Shown here: positions 55,652-63,774 of the stretch, piece by piece
Numbering within the stretch: the first letter of the stretch is position 1
Layout of the letters: each line of letters starts with the position of its first letter
Assembly: GCF_019037185.1 (NCBI RefSeq)
Contig: NZ_JAHHXM010000003.1
Coordinates: 124,001-188,000, forward strand
Direction: 5' to 3'
DNA length: 64,000 nt
Origin: Oceanobacillus caeni
GTDB lineage: Bacteria > Bacillota > Bacilli > Bacillales > Amphibacillaceae
Made by a program: the position numbers and the translations under genes
Notes under the pieces: generated by a model
What the model saw: the letters and a program-made list of their open reading frames with translations, nothing else
What the model was told of the DNA's origin: nothing
Databases searched by the model: none

Positions 55652-57304
55652 ATGGATTCTATTCAAGTTAATAAAGATACAACATTTATAACCGAATTAG
55701 AATCAATTTTGGAAAATGACGGACCATATTCTAGTTGGGAACTTTTTTCTATGGCGTACCATGCTGAGTTAACTACTATTACTCCCGAATTTAAAGGGTT
55801 AAGAGCTTTTGAATATCTACCTCATGTCAAGTTTTTAGATCATCAAGTTGAAGCAGCAGAACAAGTAATTGAAACAATGAATGGAAGAGCGATATTAGCA
55901 GATGAAGTAGGTCTCGGAAAAACGATTGAAGCTGGACTTATTTTAAAAGAATACATGATTCGTGGATTAGTAAAAAATGCACTTATTTTAGTTCCTGCTT
56001 CTTTGGTAAGTCAATGGGTCAAAGAGCTCAATGAAAAATTTTATATTCCAGCTGTAGCACATCGAAAGAATTATAGTTGGGACCAAAATATTATCATATC
56101 CTCACTTGATACAGCAAAACGTTCTCCCCATAGGGAAAAGATTTTAGATATTGATTATGATTTTATTCTAATCGATGAGGCGCATAAACTTAAAAACCAT
56201 AAAACAAAAAACTATGAATTTGTTCGATCGTTAAAAAAGAAATATTGTCTACTATTGACAGCAACCCCAGTTCAAAATCAATTAATAGAAATTTTTAACT
56301 TAATTTCGATTTTAAAACCTGGTCATTTAGGCAATTATGAATCCTTTTTGGAAAACTATGGTAAAGATCGGAATAAAATCAAACAGGATGCTTATTTGAA
56401 ACAACTCATACAAAAAGTAATGATTCGTAATACAAGACAAAATACAACGCTAAGTAGCACGAAAAGAAATATTCAAACCGTTTGGATTGATTTTAAGCAA
56501 GAAGAAAAGGAAGTATATAGCGAACTGGAATCAGCCTTTGCTGGGTTTTCAAGTTTCTCGAAGATTACTTTTCTACGAGAAATTTGCTCATCTCGAGAAG
56601 CTTGTTATCTTTCCTTGAAAAAATTGAATGAAACAAATCCAAACCCCTTCATCGAACAAGTTAATTCGAAAATTGAAAAACTTCCACATCATTCAAAAGC
56701 AGAAAAATTAGTGGAACTAATCAAACAGTTCGGTGATGAAAAGGTTATTGTTTTTACAGAATATCGTGCTAGCCAAATATATCTTCAATGGATTTTGAAG
56801 CAGCATGGAATTACATCAGTTCCTTTCCGAGGTGGATTTAAACGCGGAAAAAAAGATTGGATGAAACAATTATTCCAAGATCATGCACAAGTTCTAATTG
56901 CAACGGAAGCTGGCGGAGAAGGAATTAATTTGCAATTTTGTAATCACTTAATTAATTATGATTTACCTTGGAATCCGATGCGCCTGGAACAACGAATCGG
57001 CCGTATCCATCGTTATGGGCAAGAAAAAGATGTGCAAATTTATAATTTTGCTACGAAAGGTACGATTGAAGAACATATTATGACTTTACTATATGAGAAA
57101 ATTAATTTATTTGAACAAGTAATCGGAAATCTTGATGCCATTTTAGAGGAACTAAATATTTCAAATATGGAATCAGAAATAGAGTCTATCTATAATGAAT
57201 CGTCAACTATTGGTGAAGTAAAAATTAAATTGGATAACCTAACAAGTATCATTAAAAGCTCAATGGAACAATCACAAGAGGGGCAAAATTATGGCTATCA
57301 CTAA
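55652..57304 (+). CDS. yqhH: SNF2-family DEAD/DEAH-box helicase YqhH
   Basis: A 550-residue SWI2/SNF2-type ATPase. Motif I is ADEVGLGKTIEAGL, motif II is LIDEAHKLKN, motif III is LLTATPVQN, motif V is ATEAGGEGINLQFCNHLINYDLPWNP and motif VI is QRIGRIHRYGQ. It resembles RapA/HepA-type remodelers and may act on stalled transcription complexes; this is inference. AAGGAG precedes the ATG. It overlaps yqhG by 14 bases. Confidence 0.92.
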   Translation: MDSIQVNKDTTFITELESILENDGPYSSWELFSMAYHAELTTITPEFKGLRAFEYLPHVKFLDHQVEAAEQVIETMNGRAILADEVGLGKTIEAGLILKEYMIRGLVKNALILVPASLVSQWVKELNEKFYIPAVAHRKNYSWDQNIIISSLDTAKRSPHREKILDIDYDFILIDEAHKLKNHKTKNYEFVRSLKKKYCLLLTATPVQNQLIEIFNLISILKPGHLGNYESFLENYGKDRNKIKQDAYLKQLIQKVMIRNTRQNTTLSSTKRNIQTVWIDFKQEEKEVYSELESAFAGFSSFSKITFLREICSSREACYLSLKKLNETNPNPFIEQVNSKIEKLPHHSKAEKLVELIKQFGDEKVIVFTEYRASQIYLQWILKQHGITSVPFRGGFKRGKKDWMKQLFQDHAQVLIATEAGGEGINLQFCNHLINYDLPWNPMRLEQRIGRIHRYGQEKDVQIYNFATKGTIEEHIMTLLYEKINLFEQVIGNLDAILEELNISNMESEIESIYNESSTIGEVKIKLDNLTSIIKSSMEQSQEGQNYGYH

Positions 57305-58064
57305 TTTAAATCAATTTTTAGAAGATTATTTTGTGTCACATCGATGCCAAATACTAGAAAACAAAGATGGGATTCTAAAAATCCAATTAACAGAAGAAAT
57401 GGATCAAGCGTTAATGAATCGCCCTTTTTATTGGCATTATATAAAAAAAATCGGACAGCAAGGGCAGCCTATGGACCTTACCTTAATCACAAACCCGAAT
57501 AAGAAGAACGAAAAAGGGGAATGGATTCACTTTGGAAGTCCCAGATTACAACAAATTATTAATCACCTTAAAGAAAAGGAAAAATATACAAAGCTTTTTC
57601 AAAAAGTAGTGTCAAACCAAAACACCCCCCTATTCCCTTGGTTAGTAGTAAATTTAAAAATGAGTTATAAGGGAAAGCAGAAAAAAGATGAAATGATTTC
57701 TATTGGTTTACAACTCGTAAACGGAAATATGCGATTAGAGATGATGGACCATCTACAGAAATTACCTTTACAAATGGCTATTTCTGATTATTGTTATACC
57801 ATATCACCAATAATTAAATTACAAAGTGGATTTAAACGAATTGAATCGGTAATATCCTCCTATATCGAAAATCAAACACATGAATGGGCTCTAGAGTCAT
57901 TACAAGAATTAGAAGAAGAAATCAAAACGGTACAACACTTTTATGAAGGTAGGACAGAGGAATTAGAACAAATGGAAAAGGAGATAGAAGAAATTAAAGA
58001 GAGATATCATCCAGTAATTTCCCAAGAAGTTATTAACGGCGGAATATTTTATTTAACGGAATAG
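57291..58064 (+). CDS. yqhG: YqhG family protein
   Basis: A 257-residue soluble protein found beside yqhH in Bacilli. The middle part has VVNLKMSYKGKQKKDEMISIGLQL-like strands, and the C-terminal third (residues about 190-245) is a long acidic coiled coil (EELEQMEKEIEEIKERY). No catalytic motif was seen. GAGGGG lies before the ATG within yqhH. The conserved pair suggests joint function. Confidence 0.88.
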   Translation: MAITNLNQFLEDYFVSHRCQILENKDGILKIQLTEEMDQALMNRPFYWHYIKKIGQQGQPMDLTLITNPNKKNEKGEWIHFGSPRLQQIINHLKEKEKYTKLFQKVVSNQNTPLFPWLVVNLKMSYKGKQKKDEMISIGLQLVNGNMRLEMMDHLQKLPLQMAISDYCYTISPIIKLQSGFKRIESVISSYIENQTHEWALESLQELEEEIKTVQHFYEGRTEELEQMEKEIEEIKERYHPVISQEVINGGIFYLTE

Positions 58065-58101
58065 GTATTAGAAAAATTCCCTTATACAGTGAGCTATCGG
58101 G

Positions 58102-58144
58102 AAAAGGCAGAACAGCTATATGTCATGCTATTCTGCCTTTTTTC
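58102..58144. terminator. Bidirectional terminator between yqhG and yqzE
   Basis: GGCAGAACAGC and GCTATTCTGCC form an 11-bp stem with one mismatch and a ten-base loop, followed by TTTTTT on the plus strand and by TTTTC on the minus strand. The right arm contains the yqzE stop. Confidence 0.85.
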
Positions 58145-58307
58145 TTAACGATTTAATTGCAAATGGCAACACACCAAACCAATGATTGGAAAAGTTGGAA
58201 TTAGTATTTTTACGGTCTAATTTACGCTTTTGTCTTTCTTCGGCTGGTAAATCCAAATAAGAAACAACTTGCTCTGTCACAAATTTAATATAATCATTTC
58301 CTTTCAA
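58128..58307 (-). CDS. yqzE: YqzE family small protein
   Basis: A 59-residue protein I translated by hand. It starts at TTG (58307) with GGAGGTGA seven bases upstream and reads MKGNDYIKFVTEQVVSYLDL, a charged middle (PAEERQKRKLDRK), then NHWFGVLPFAIKSLRKK. The pattern, NDYIKFVTEQ followed by WFGVLPF, matches YqzE. In B. subtilis yqzE sits at the downstream end of comG; here it is upstream of comGA on the other strand. The function is unknown. Confidence 0.82.
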   Translation of the reverse strand: MKGNDYIKFVTEQVVSYLDLPAEERQKRKLDRKNTNSNFSNHWFGVLPFAIKSLRKKAE

Positions 58308-58453
58308 AACTTCACCTCCATATCCTTAGATTTAACTAATCGGTGAAAACCTATTCAAAAAGTTTTTGAAATATTTATTAAAAAAAAGAAGGAATTTGAA
58401 AAATAATGTCGAATAGGACTATTAGCAATTAAATAAAAGGAGATGAAATAAAT

Positions 58454-59479
58454 TTGAGTTCTGCTATAACACTTTCAAGAAACATATTAACAGCGGCAAT
58501 TGAACAACATGCATCTGATATTCATTTTTACCCGTTTAATACGGAAACCGATATTTTTTTCCGGATTAATGGTAAAAGAGTCTTCTATAAAAAGATTTCC
58601 ACGAATCATTATCAACTACTTCTTACCTATTATAAATTTAGCTCCGGAATGGATATTGGTGAAACACGAAAACCACAAAACGGAACAATCCAACATCACG
58701 ATACTTCCATGATATACTCCCTTCGATTTTCAACACTCCCTACCAACCAATTAGAAAGCTTAGCTGTTCGAGTACTCCCACAAAAACAAACACATAGCCT
58801 TAACGAACTTTTCTTATTTCCTAGTCAGTACAAACAAATAAAAAAATGGGTAAAGCGTCGATCAGGCATAATCCTGATTACCGGGCCGACTGGAAGTGGG
58901 AAGACCACAACCTTATATTCTTTAGTTCATTCCCTTCTTCAGGAAGATTCCTATCAAACCATATCATTAGAAGATCCCATCGAAAAAGAAATGCAAGATA
59001 TTATCCAAGTCCAAATCAATGAAAAAGCGGGTATTACTTATCAAACAGGGCTAAAAGCTGCACTTAGGCATGACCCAGATATTCTCATGGTTGGTGAAAT
59101 CCGTGACGAATATACGGCAAAATTTGCTTTTGAAGCTGCTTTAACTGGTCATCTCGTAATGAGCACATTACATGCGAAGAATTCAATCGGTACTATTCAT
59201 CGTTTAAGGGATTTAGACATTAAGGAGATTGACTTACAACACACTCTTATTGCAGTGGCTTCTATCCAATTAGTTCCAATACAAATAAATAAAAAAGTCA
59301 TGAGACGTGCTGCAATTCTAGAAATTTTAGATGGAGAAATACTCGATTATGTGCTAAAAGGAGGTGATGTAAAAAAGATTAAAAACTATCATTCATTTCA
59401 ACACTTAAGAAAGAAGGCGTACGCATATGGATTTATCTCTAAAGAAACTTTATTTGAATTACAGGTTGAGACCGAATAA
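58454..59479 (+). CDS. comGA: Competence pseudopilus assembly ATPase ComGA
   Basis: A 341-residue type II secretion/type IV pilus ATPase. Walker A is ITGPTGSGKTTTLYSL, the Asp box is SLEDPIE, and Walker B is DILMVGEIRD. It drives pseudopilus assembly for DNA uptake. The start is TTG (58454) with AGGAG eleven bases upstream. An A/T-rich palindromic stretch (TCAAAAAGTTTTTGA) lies about 85 bases upstream and could be part of a ComK site, but it does not fit AAAA-N5-TTTT exactly. sinI, sinR and the tapA-sipW-tasA genes found nearby in B. subtilis are absent. Confidence 0.94.
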   Translation: MSSAITLSRNILTAAIEQHASDIHFYPFNTETDIFFRINGKRVFYKKISTNHYQLLLTYYKFSSGMDIGETRKPQNGTIQHHDTSMIYSLRFSTLPTNQLESLAVRVLPQKQTHSLNELFLFPSQYKQIKKWVKRRSGIILITGPTGSGKTTTLYSLVHSLLQEDSYQTISLEDPIEKEMQDIIQVQINEKAGITYQTGLKAALRHDPDILMVGEIRDEYTAKFAFEAALTGHLVMSTLHAKNSIGTIHRLRDLDIKEIDLQHTLIAVASIQLVPIQINKKVMRRAAILEILDGEILDYVLKGGDVKKIKNYHSFQHLRKKAYAYGFISKETLFELQVETE

Positions 59480-60479
59480 TGAACTACAACTTAGATTTCT
59501 AAAACGATTGTCACGCTTATTAAAAAATGGTTATCCAATCTTAACTGCATTAGAAAAGATAAAATGGGACAGTCATCTCTCTACTTATGCAACTAAAATC
59601 ATTGATTCCCTTAAAAACGGGGAAACCATTGATCAAGCTTTCGAAAATGTCCATTTCCATCCGACCATAACATCATATTTATTTTTTGTAAGAGCAAATA
59701 ATGATCTAGAAGGTAACTTAGAAAAAGCAATACAAATGTTTCAGCAACGTATAACGCATACAAAAAAGTTTAAACAAATTATTCGGTATCCATTAATTTT
59801 AATCTTTATCTTTTCTACATTGCTATTCTTTATTAAAGAATCTGTATTACCAACCTTTGTTGAAATTTTTGATAGTAACTACCATTCCAATTCATCTATC
59901 CATTATACAGTCACGTTAATCGATTTTGTCACAACCTTCATCATCATTTCTATTTTAGTGTTCAGTTTCTGTTTTATTTTATGGTATTTTATTCAACAAA
60001 AACTAAGTATACAAAAACAACTAAAAATTTATTTAAAAATCCCATTGTATAGATACTACTTAAAGATACAAACCTCCTATTTTTTTGCTTCTCATTTCTC
60101 TTCCCTTCTTAAAACCGGCATGTCTTTTAAAGAAATTCTACAACATATGGCGAACCAACCAAAACTCCCTATCATTTCTTACTATTCCACATTATTAACC
60201 AATGAATTAAGTCAAGGAATTCATTTAAGTTTTGTTTTGTCTCAATTGCACTTATTAGACAAACACTTGATTTCTATCTTTCAACAAGATACAGATATGG
60301 AAGCATTAGAAATGGATCTTTCTGTGTATGCCGAGCTATTAATGGAAGATATAGAAGCAAAGACATTAAAAATTTTAACATGGGTACAACCTATCTTTTT
60401 AATCATTATTGGAGGGCTTATTATCTTTATTTATATCTCATTAATGTGGCCAATGTTTCAATTAATTAAAACGGTTTAA
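59427..60479 (+). CDS. comGB: Competence membrane platform protein ComGB
   Basis: A 350-residue GspF/PilC-type inner membrane platform protein. It has two repeated cytosolic helical domains and three membrane helices (near residues 120-138, 165-190 and 325-346). It overlaps comGA by 53 bases if the ATG at 59427 is used; GAAGG lies upstream of it. A later TTG inside the overlap is an alternative start. Confidence 0.92.
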   Translation: MDLSLKKLYLNYRLRPNNELQLRFLKRLSRLLKNGYPILTALEKIKWDSHLSTYATKIIDSLKNGETIDQAFENVHFHPTITSYLFFVRANNDLEGNLEKAIQMFQQRITHTKKFKQIIRYPLILIFIFSTLLFFIKESVLPTFVEIFDSNYHSNSSIHYTVTLIDFVTTFIIISILVFSFCFILWYFIQQKLSIQKQLKIYLKIPLYRYYLKIQTSYFFASHFSSLLKTGMSFKEILQHMANQPKLPIISYYSTLLTNELSQGIHLSFVLSQLHLLDKHLISIFQQDTDMEALEMDLSVYAELLMEDIEAKTLKILTWVQPIFLIIIGGLIIFIYISLMWPMFQLIKTV

Positions 60480-60492
60480 GGAGTGGTTTCAA

Positions 60493-60801
60493 ATGTTTAA
60501 TAATAATCGTGGATTTACACTAGTAGAAATGCTAATTGTTTTGTTGATAATTTCTGTGTTGATCATTCTTATCGTTCCCAATTTAGGTGGAAGAAGTGCA
60601 GAAGTAAATGAAAAAGGATGTGACGCTTTAAAATCATTAGTACAAGGACAAGTAGATGCGTACTATCTAGAGAATAATGATTATCCGACTAGTATTAATG
60701 ATTTAAAAAGTAAAGGGTATATAACGAATGATCAAACCAAATGTCCAAACGGAAAAAGTCTAGTATTAGATGGAAATAATAATGTTAAAATCGGTAATTG
60801 A
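60493..60801 (+). CDS. comGC: Major competence pseudopilin ComGC
   Basis: A 102-residue type IV-like pilin. The prepilin peptidase ComC would cut in NRGFTLVEM (before Phe) and methylate the new N-terminus; the hydrophobic helix follows. A Cys pair (KGCDALK and TKCPNGK) may form a disulfide. AAGGAG precedes the ATG. Confidence 0.94.
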   Translation: MFNNNRGFTLVEMLIVLLIISVLIILIVPNLGGRSAEVNEKGCDALKSLVQGQVDAYYLENNDYPTSINDLKSKGYITNDQTKCPNGKSLVLDGNNNVKIGN

Positions 60802-61228
60802 TCAAAAGACTAAAAAGAATGGTTTTACTTTAATCGAGCTTCTTTTTGTGTTAGCAATAGTTTCCATAATGGTTCTAATTAGCCCAATCATCAAGGTACC
60901 TAGCTTAAAAAATATTCAAGATCAACAATTTTTAACGGTTCTTGAATCAGATGTTTTATATTTACAAAATCTTTCAACCACTACGGAAGATTTTGTTCGT
61001 ATTACCTTTTTTAAAGATCATTATAACTTAAGAAAAGGTGAAGAAGTTATATTGAATCGATATTATCCTGAAGGGGTTACTATCGATACTAGGGAAAATA
61101 ATAATATTATTTTTAAAACATCAGGAACGATTGTGAACAGAAAAATAATAGTAATAAGAACAAATCAATCAACTTATCATTTAGTCTTTCCACTAGGAAA
61201 AGGGAGAATGAATATTGTCGAAAATTAA
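60782..61228 (+). CDS. comGD: Minor competence pseudopilin ComGD
   Basis: A 148-residue minor pseudopilin with the cleavage motif KNGFTLIELLFVLAIVSI near residue 13. The rest is a beta-rich GspH-like domain. It overlaps comGC by 20 bases. An ATG four codons earlier (60770) is also possible; neither has a strong RBS, which suits translational coupling to comGC. Confidence 0.88.
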   Translation: MLKSVIDQKTKKNGFTLIELLFVLAIVSIMVLISPIIKVPSLKNIQDQQFLTVLESDVLYLQNLSTTTEDFVRITFFKDHYNLRKGEEVILNRYYPEGVTIDTRENNNIIFKTSGTIVNRKIIVIRTNQSTYHLVFPLGKGRMNIVEN

Positions 61229-61556
61229 CGGATTTACATTAATTGAAATTTTAATCGCAACAGGAATTTTTATGATTTTAGTAATGGTATTTGTGCCAAT
61301 CATTACACAAATTAAAAAAGAAGAAACAGTTCTAAGTGATCGACGGTCGATTGCATACGAATTACATGATGAATTACAGCCCTTTATTTGGAACAATAAA
61401 TCGTTACCAAACACTTTTTCAAAACGAAATTATAATGGAAGAATAGTCCAATACACTTTCACAGAAGAAAATAAGTTCATTAAAGGATGTGCACAATGGG
61501 AAAATGCAAGAAAAACAAATGAAACGTTTTGTTTGGAAGGACTGGCTAAAAAGTGA
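61215..61556 (+). CDS. comGE: Minor competence pseudopilin ComGE
   Basis: A 113-residue minor pseudopilin with the N-terminal motif INGFTLIEILIATGIF. The start is TTG (61215) with GGGAG eight bases upstream, inside the end of comGD. Two Cys residues lie near the C-terminus (KGCAQW and FCLEG). Confidence 0.85.
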   Translation: MSKINGFTLIEILIATGIFMILVMVFVPIITQIKKEETVLSDRRSIAYELHDELQPFIWNNKSLPNTFSKRNYNGRIVQYTFTEENKFIKGCAQWENARKTNETFCLEGLAKK

Positions 61557-62022
61557 AAAAGGATTCTCATATATTTCGATGTTTTTTGCACTAGCTATAG
61601 TAAGTATGACCTTACCGATGTTCGCTTATTTACTTCAATCAACAAGTCACTTATCATCCAATCATAACGAACTATCAACACAACAGTTTTTTCAGTTCAT
61701 AAGAGATGAAGTAATCTCTTCTAATGATATCAAGATAGAAGGAAATAAATTAAAACTAATTCAACATGATTCCGAAATTCTTATTGAACAATACGGTAGC
61801 CTCATCCGCAGGCAAGTTGACAGAAAAGGGCATGAAATATTGTTACAAAATATTGAGAAATTATCAATGGATTCAAATCCCTATGGAATTCGATTAAGGA
61901 TAAGAAATACATTAGGAGAGACTTATGAAAAGGTTATTGTCTTTTACCAGAAACCAAAACGGGTTCATGTTACCTTACGTACTATTTGTGGTAAGTCTAG
62001 TTTTTATAATGATTACATCTAG
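61489..62022 (+). CDS. comGF: Minor competence pseudopilin ComGF
   Basis: A frame of up to 177 residues with a ComGF-like core: SEKGFSYISMFFALAIVSM as the pilin-like helix, then a beta-rich domain (DSEILIEQYGSLIRRQ). It overlaps comGE by 68 bases and comGG by 98. The start is uncertain; an internal ATG at 61519 (MKRFVWKDW) would shorten it by ten residues and sit closer to the cleavage motif. Confidence 0.83.
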   Translation: MHNGKMQEKQMKRFVWKDWLKSEKGFSYISMFFALAIVSMTLPMFAYLLQSTSHLSSNHNELSTQQFFQFIRDEVISSNDIKIEGNKLKLIQHDSEILIEQYGSLIRRQVDRKGHEILLQNIEKLSMDSNPYGIRLRIRNTLGETYEKVIVFYQKPKRVHVTLRTICGKSSFYNDYI

Positions 62023-62311
62023 TATTCTGCTTTATCGCAATGATCTATATCTCACTGACCATTATCTAGAACATATTCGTATCGAAACATTATTTCAAAT
62101 GAGTCAAATGAAATTCAATCAAGAAATATTGTCAACAAATTCGACTATTCCCTCAACTGTTCAATATGATTTCCCTGATGGAAAGGTGATTATTCACATA
62201 ACAGAAGAATCCGAAAACCTATATGATTTTGTATACATCATCACAACTAAAGAATTAGAATTTAAATACACCTTTTCTTATACTGCCAATATAGTAGATA
62301 CTCAATCGTAA
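61925..62311 (+). CDS. comGG: Competence protein ComGG
   Basis: A 128-residue protein with an N-terminal pilin-like helix after NQNGFMLPYVLFVV and a short mixed domain. Position as the seventh gene and length fit ComGG, the least conserved comG product. AGGAGA lies before the ATG in comGF. Confidence 0.83.
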   Translation: MKRLLSFTRNQNGFMLPYVLFVVSLVFIMITSSILLYRNDLYLTDHYLEHIRIETLFQMSQMKFNQEILSTNSTIPSTVQYDFPDGKVIIHITEESENLYDFVYIITTKELEFKYTFSYTANIVDTQS

Positions 62312-62423
62312 AGGACCTTTTTTTCTTTACTTATGTATATTTTATTACATTTTATTTAGTTTACCCATCTATAATAATATTTCAACTATAATAATAGTAT
62401 ATAAAAATTGTGAGGTGTTTAAC

Positions 62424-63116
62424 ATGAACCAAACACTAAAGGTAACAAGTATACTTAGTGATCCGACTCGTTACAATATTTATCAATATATGCTTAAAAA
62501 ACATAAGGAAGTCAACGTTGCGGAAATTGCAGGTGAATTCGATATTCATCCAAATGTGGCCAGACTACACCTTTCGAAATTAGAAGACATTCAATTAGTA
62601 ACATCCTATTCCAAAAAAACTGGAAAAGGTGGTAGACCAAATAAAGTTTATTTCTTATCAAATAAAGTTATTGAATTAAATTTTCCATACCGTGACTATA
62701 AACTCCTCTCCTCCATTCTTATCGATTCTTTAGCAGAAATGGGAGATATCGGTAGAAAAACCTTATATACGATCGGTGAAAAATATGGAAAGAATATTAT
62801 GGATGGTGTTCATGCAAAAAATTTATCTACGGAACAAAAGTTGAACATTCTTGAAGAAGCCTCCACTATGATGGGACTCTATTCCAATTTCTTTTGCAAC
62901 GAAGAAAAGCATACGATAAAATTTCAAGTAAATAACTGCCCTTTTGGAGAATTAGCAGCAAAAAATCAACCTTTAATTTGTGATATGCATTATGCCTTCA
63001 TAAAAGGAATGTTAGAAGTATTATTTACGGAAGTTGAGTTGATAGAGGAAGAAAACATGTTCGCCCATCGTTGTGATAGTTGTTCCTATTCTGCAAATTT
63101 ACTAGCAAATTATTAA
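62424..63116 (+). CDS. HTH transcriptional regulator with C-terminal cysteines (SufR-like)
   Basis: A 230-residue regulator. The N-terminal winged helix is of the ArsR/DeoR type (NVAEIAGEFDIHPNVARLHLSKLED, then a wing with TGKGGRPNKVYFLS). The C-terminal half has a Cys in NNCPFGE, another 14 residues later (LICDMH) and a CDSC pair at HRCDSCSY. This layout resembles SufR-type iron-sulfur sensing repressors, so a cluster or zinc may bind there. Start choice: ATG at 62424 behind GAGGTG. The target genes are unknown. Confidence 0.75.
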   Translation: MNQTLKVTSILSDPTRYNIYQYMLKKHKEVNVAEIAGEFDIHPNVARLHLSKLEDIQLVTSYSKKTGKGGRPNKVYFLSNKVIELNFPYRDYKLLSSILIDSLAEMGDIGRKTLYTIGEKYGKNIMDGVHAKNLSTEQKLNILEEASTMMGLYSNFFCNEEKHTIKFQVNNCPFGELAAKNQPLICDMHYAFIKGMLEVLFTEVELIEEENMFAHRCDSCSYSANLLANY

Positions 63117-63191
63117 CAGATTCATTTACAAGATGGAAAATCTTGTTTATAATATTGTTTGATAACGTTATCTTAAAAGGGGGGAAATCGC

Positions 63192-63434
63192 ATGGATCGT
63201 ATGTTCCGTGTTCTTGCCTTTTGGACAGGTATATTCACAGTCATGTTCTATGTTGGTGATATGGTTGGAACGGCGCTATTATTCCTCGTTCAAACGGTGT
63301 TTTTCCTTACATTGGGTTATTTAAGATTGTCTGAAAGAATGTATATGTACCTATTCGGAGCGTATTGTACCGTATTTATGATTGGCTTTACGTGGTATTC
63401 CGAATTTATACTAGTACCAGGGTTCGGACACTAG
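63192..63434 (+). CDS. yqgY: DUF2626 membrane protein YqgY
   Basis: An 80-residue protein with two or three short membrane segments and the family pattern RVLAFWTGIFTVMFYVGDM and FTWYSEFILVPGFGH. It matches DUF2626/YqgY, which lies next to yqgX in B. subtilis as here. GGGGGG precedes the ATG. The function is unknown. Confidence 0.88.
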   Translation: MDRMFRVLAFWTGIFTVMFYVGDMVGTALLFLVQTVFFLTLGYLRLSERMYMYLFGAYCTVFMIGFTWYSEFILVPGFGH

Positions 63435-63446
63435 AATGAGCGCCAG

Positions 63447-63480
63447 AAAAAATCCTACACTTTATTCGTGTAGGATTTTT
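63447..63480. terminator. Terminator after yqgY
   Basis: AAAATCCTACAC and GTGTAGGATTTT form a perfect 12-bp stem with a seven-base loop, followed by TATTTTT. Confidence 0.9.
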
Positions 63481-63499
63481 ATTTTTCCATTTATGTGCG

Positions 63500-63769
63500 T
63501 GTTCAAAAAGCCGAATAAAAAGAACTGAGGTCGGCTAAGATCGTAAAGTCTATTTTTAGTCGACCTTCCTTTAATTCGTTTCCTTCGCATGGTAGCTCGA
63601 AGCGACGATGCTTCCGGTACTGAAACATATGCAGTTAATACATGAGGAACGGACCTGTACAGGATGTGCTGACTTCTACGTTACCCACAGGACGCAGGCG
63701 GCTTTAGGAAGTTCCGCTAGCACGAACGAAAATATTTGAAATATCACTTTTACCGGACCTTTTAAACAT
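63500..63769 (+). repeat. MITE-like repeat R2, copy c (long)
   Basis: A 270-bp copy with ends TGTTCAAAAAGCCG and CGGACCTTTTAAACA. It contains the blocks shared with copy a (GTCGACCTTCCTTTAATTCG, TCGAAGCGACGATGCTTCCG, CATATGCAGTTAATAC) and the block shared with copy b (AGGTCGGCTAA). An extra 80 or so bases (CTGTACAGGATGTGCTGACT onward) are not in copy a. It fills the gap between yqgY and yqgX. Confidence 0.78.
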
Positions 63770-63774
63770 CCTCT

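Noticed and set aside
55497-55691. 64-codon plus-strand frame upstream of yqhH
   Set aside because: It lies antisense to the gcvT leader, has no RBS and biased Ile/Leu content typical of AT-rich non-coding DNA.
58345-58380. ComK box upstream of comGA
   Set aside because: The A/T-rich palindrome does not contain the AAAA-N5-TTTT pair at proper spacing; kept only as a remark under comGA.
62290-62325. Terminator after comGG (AAAGGACCTTTTTTT)
   Set aside because: The possible stem is only about five bases with no loop; too weak to call.
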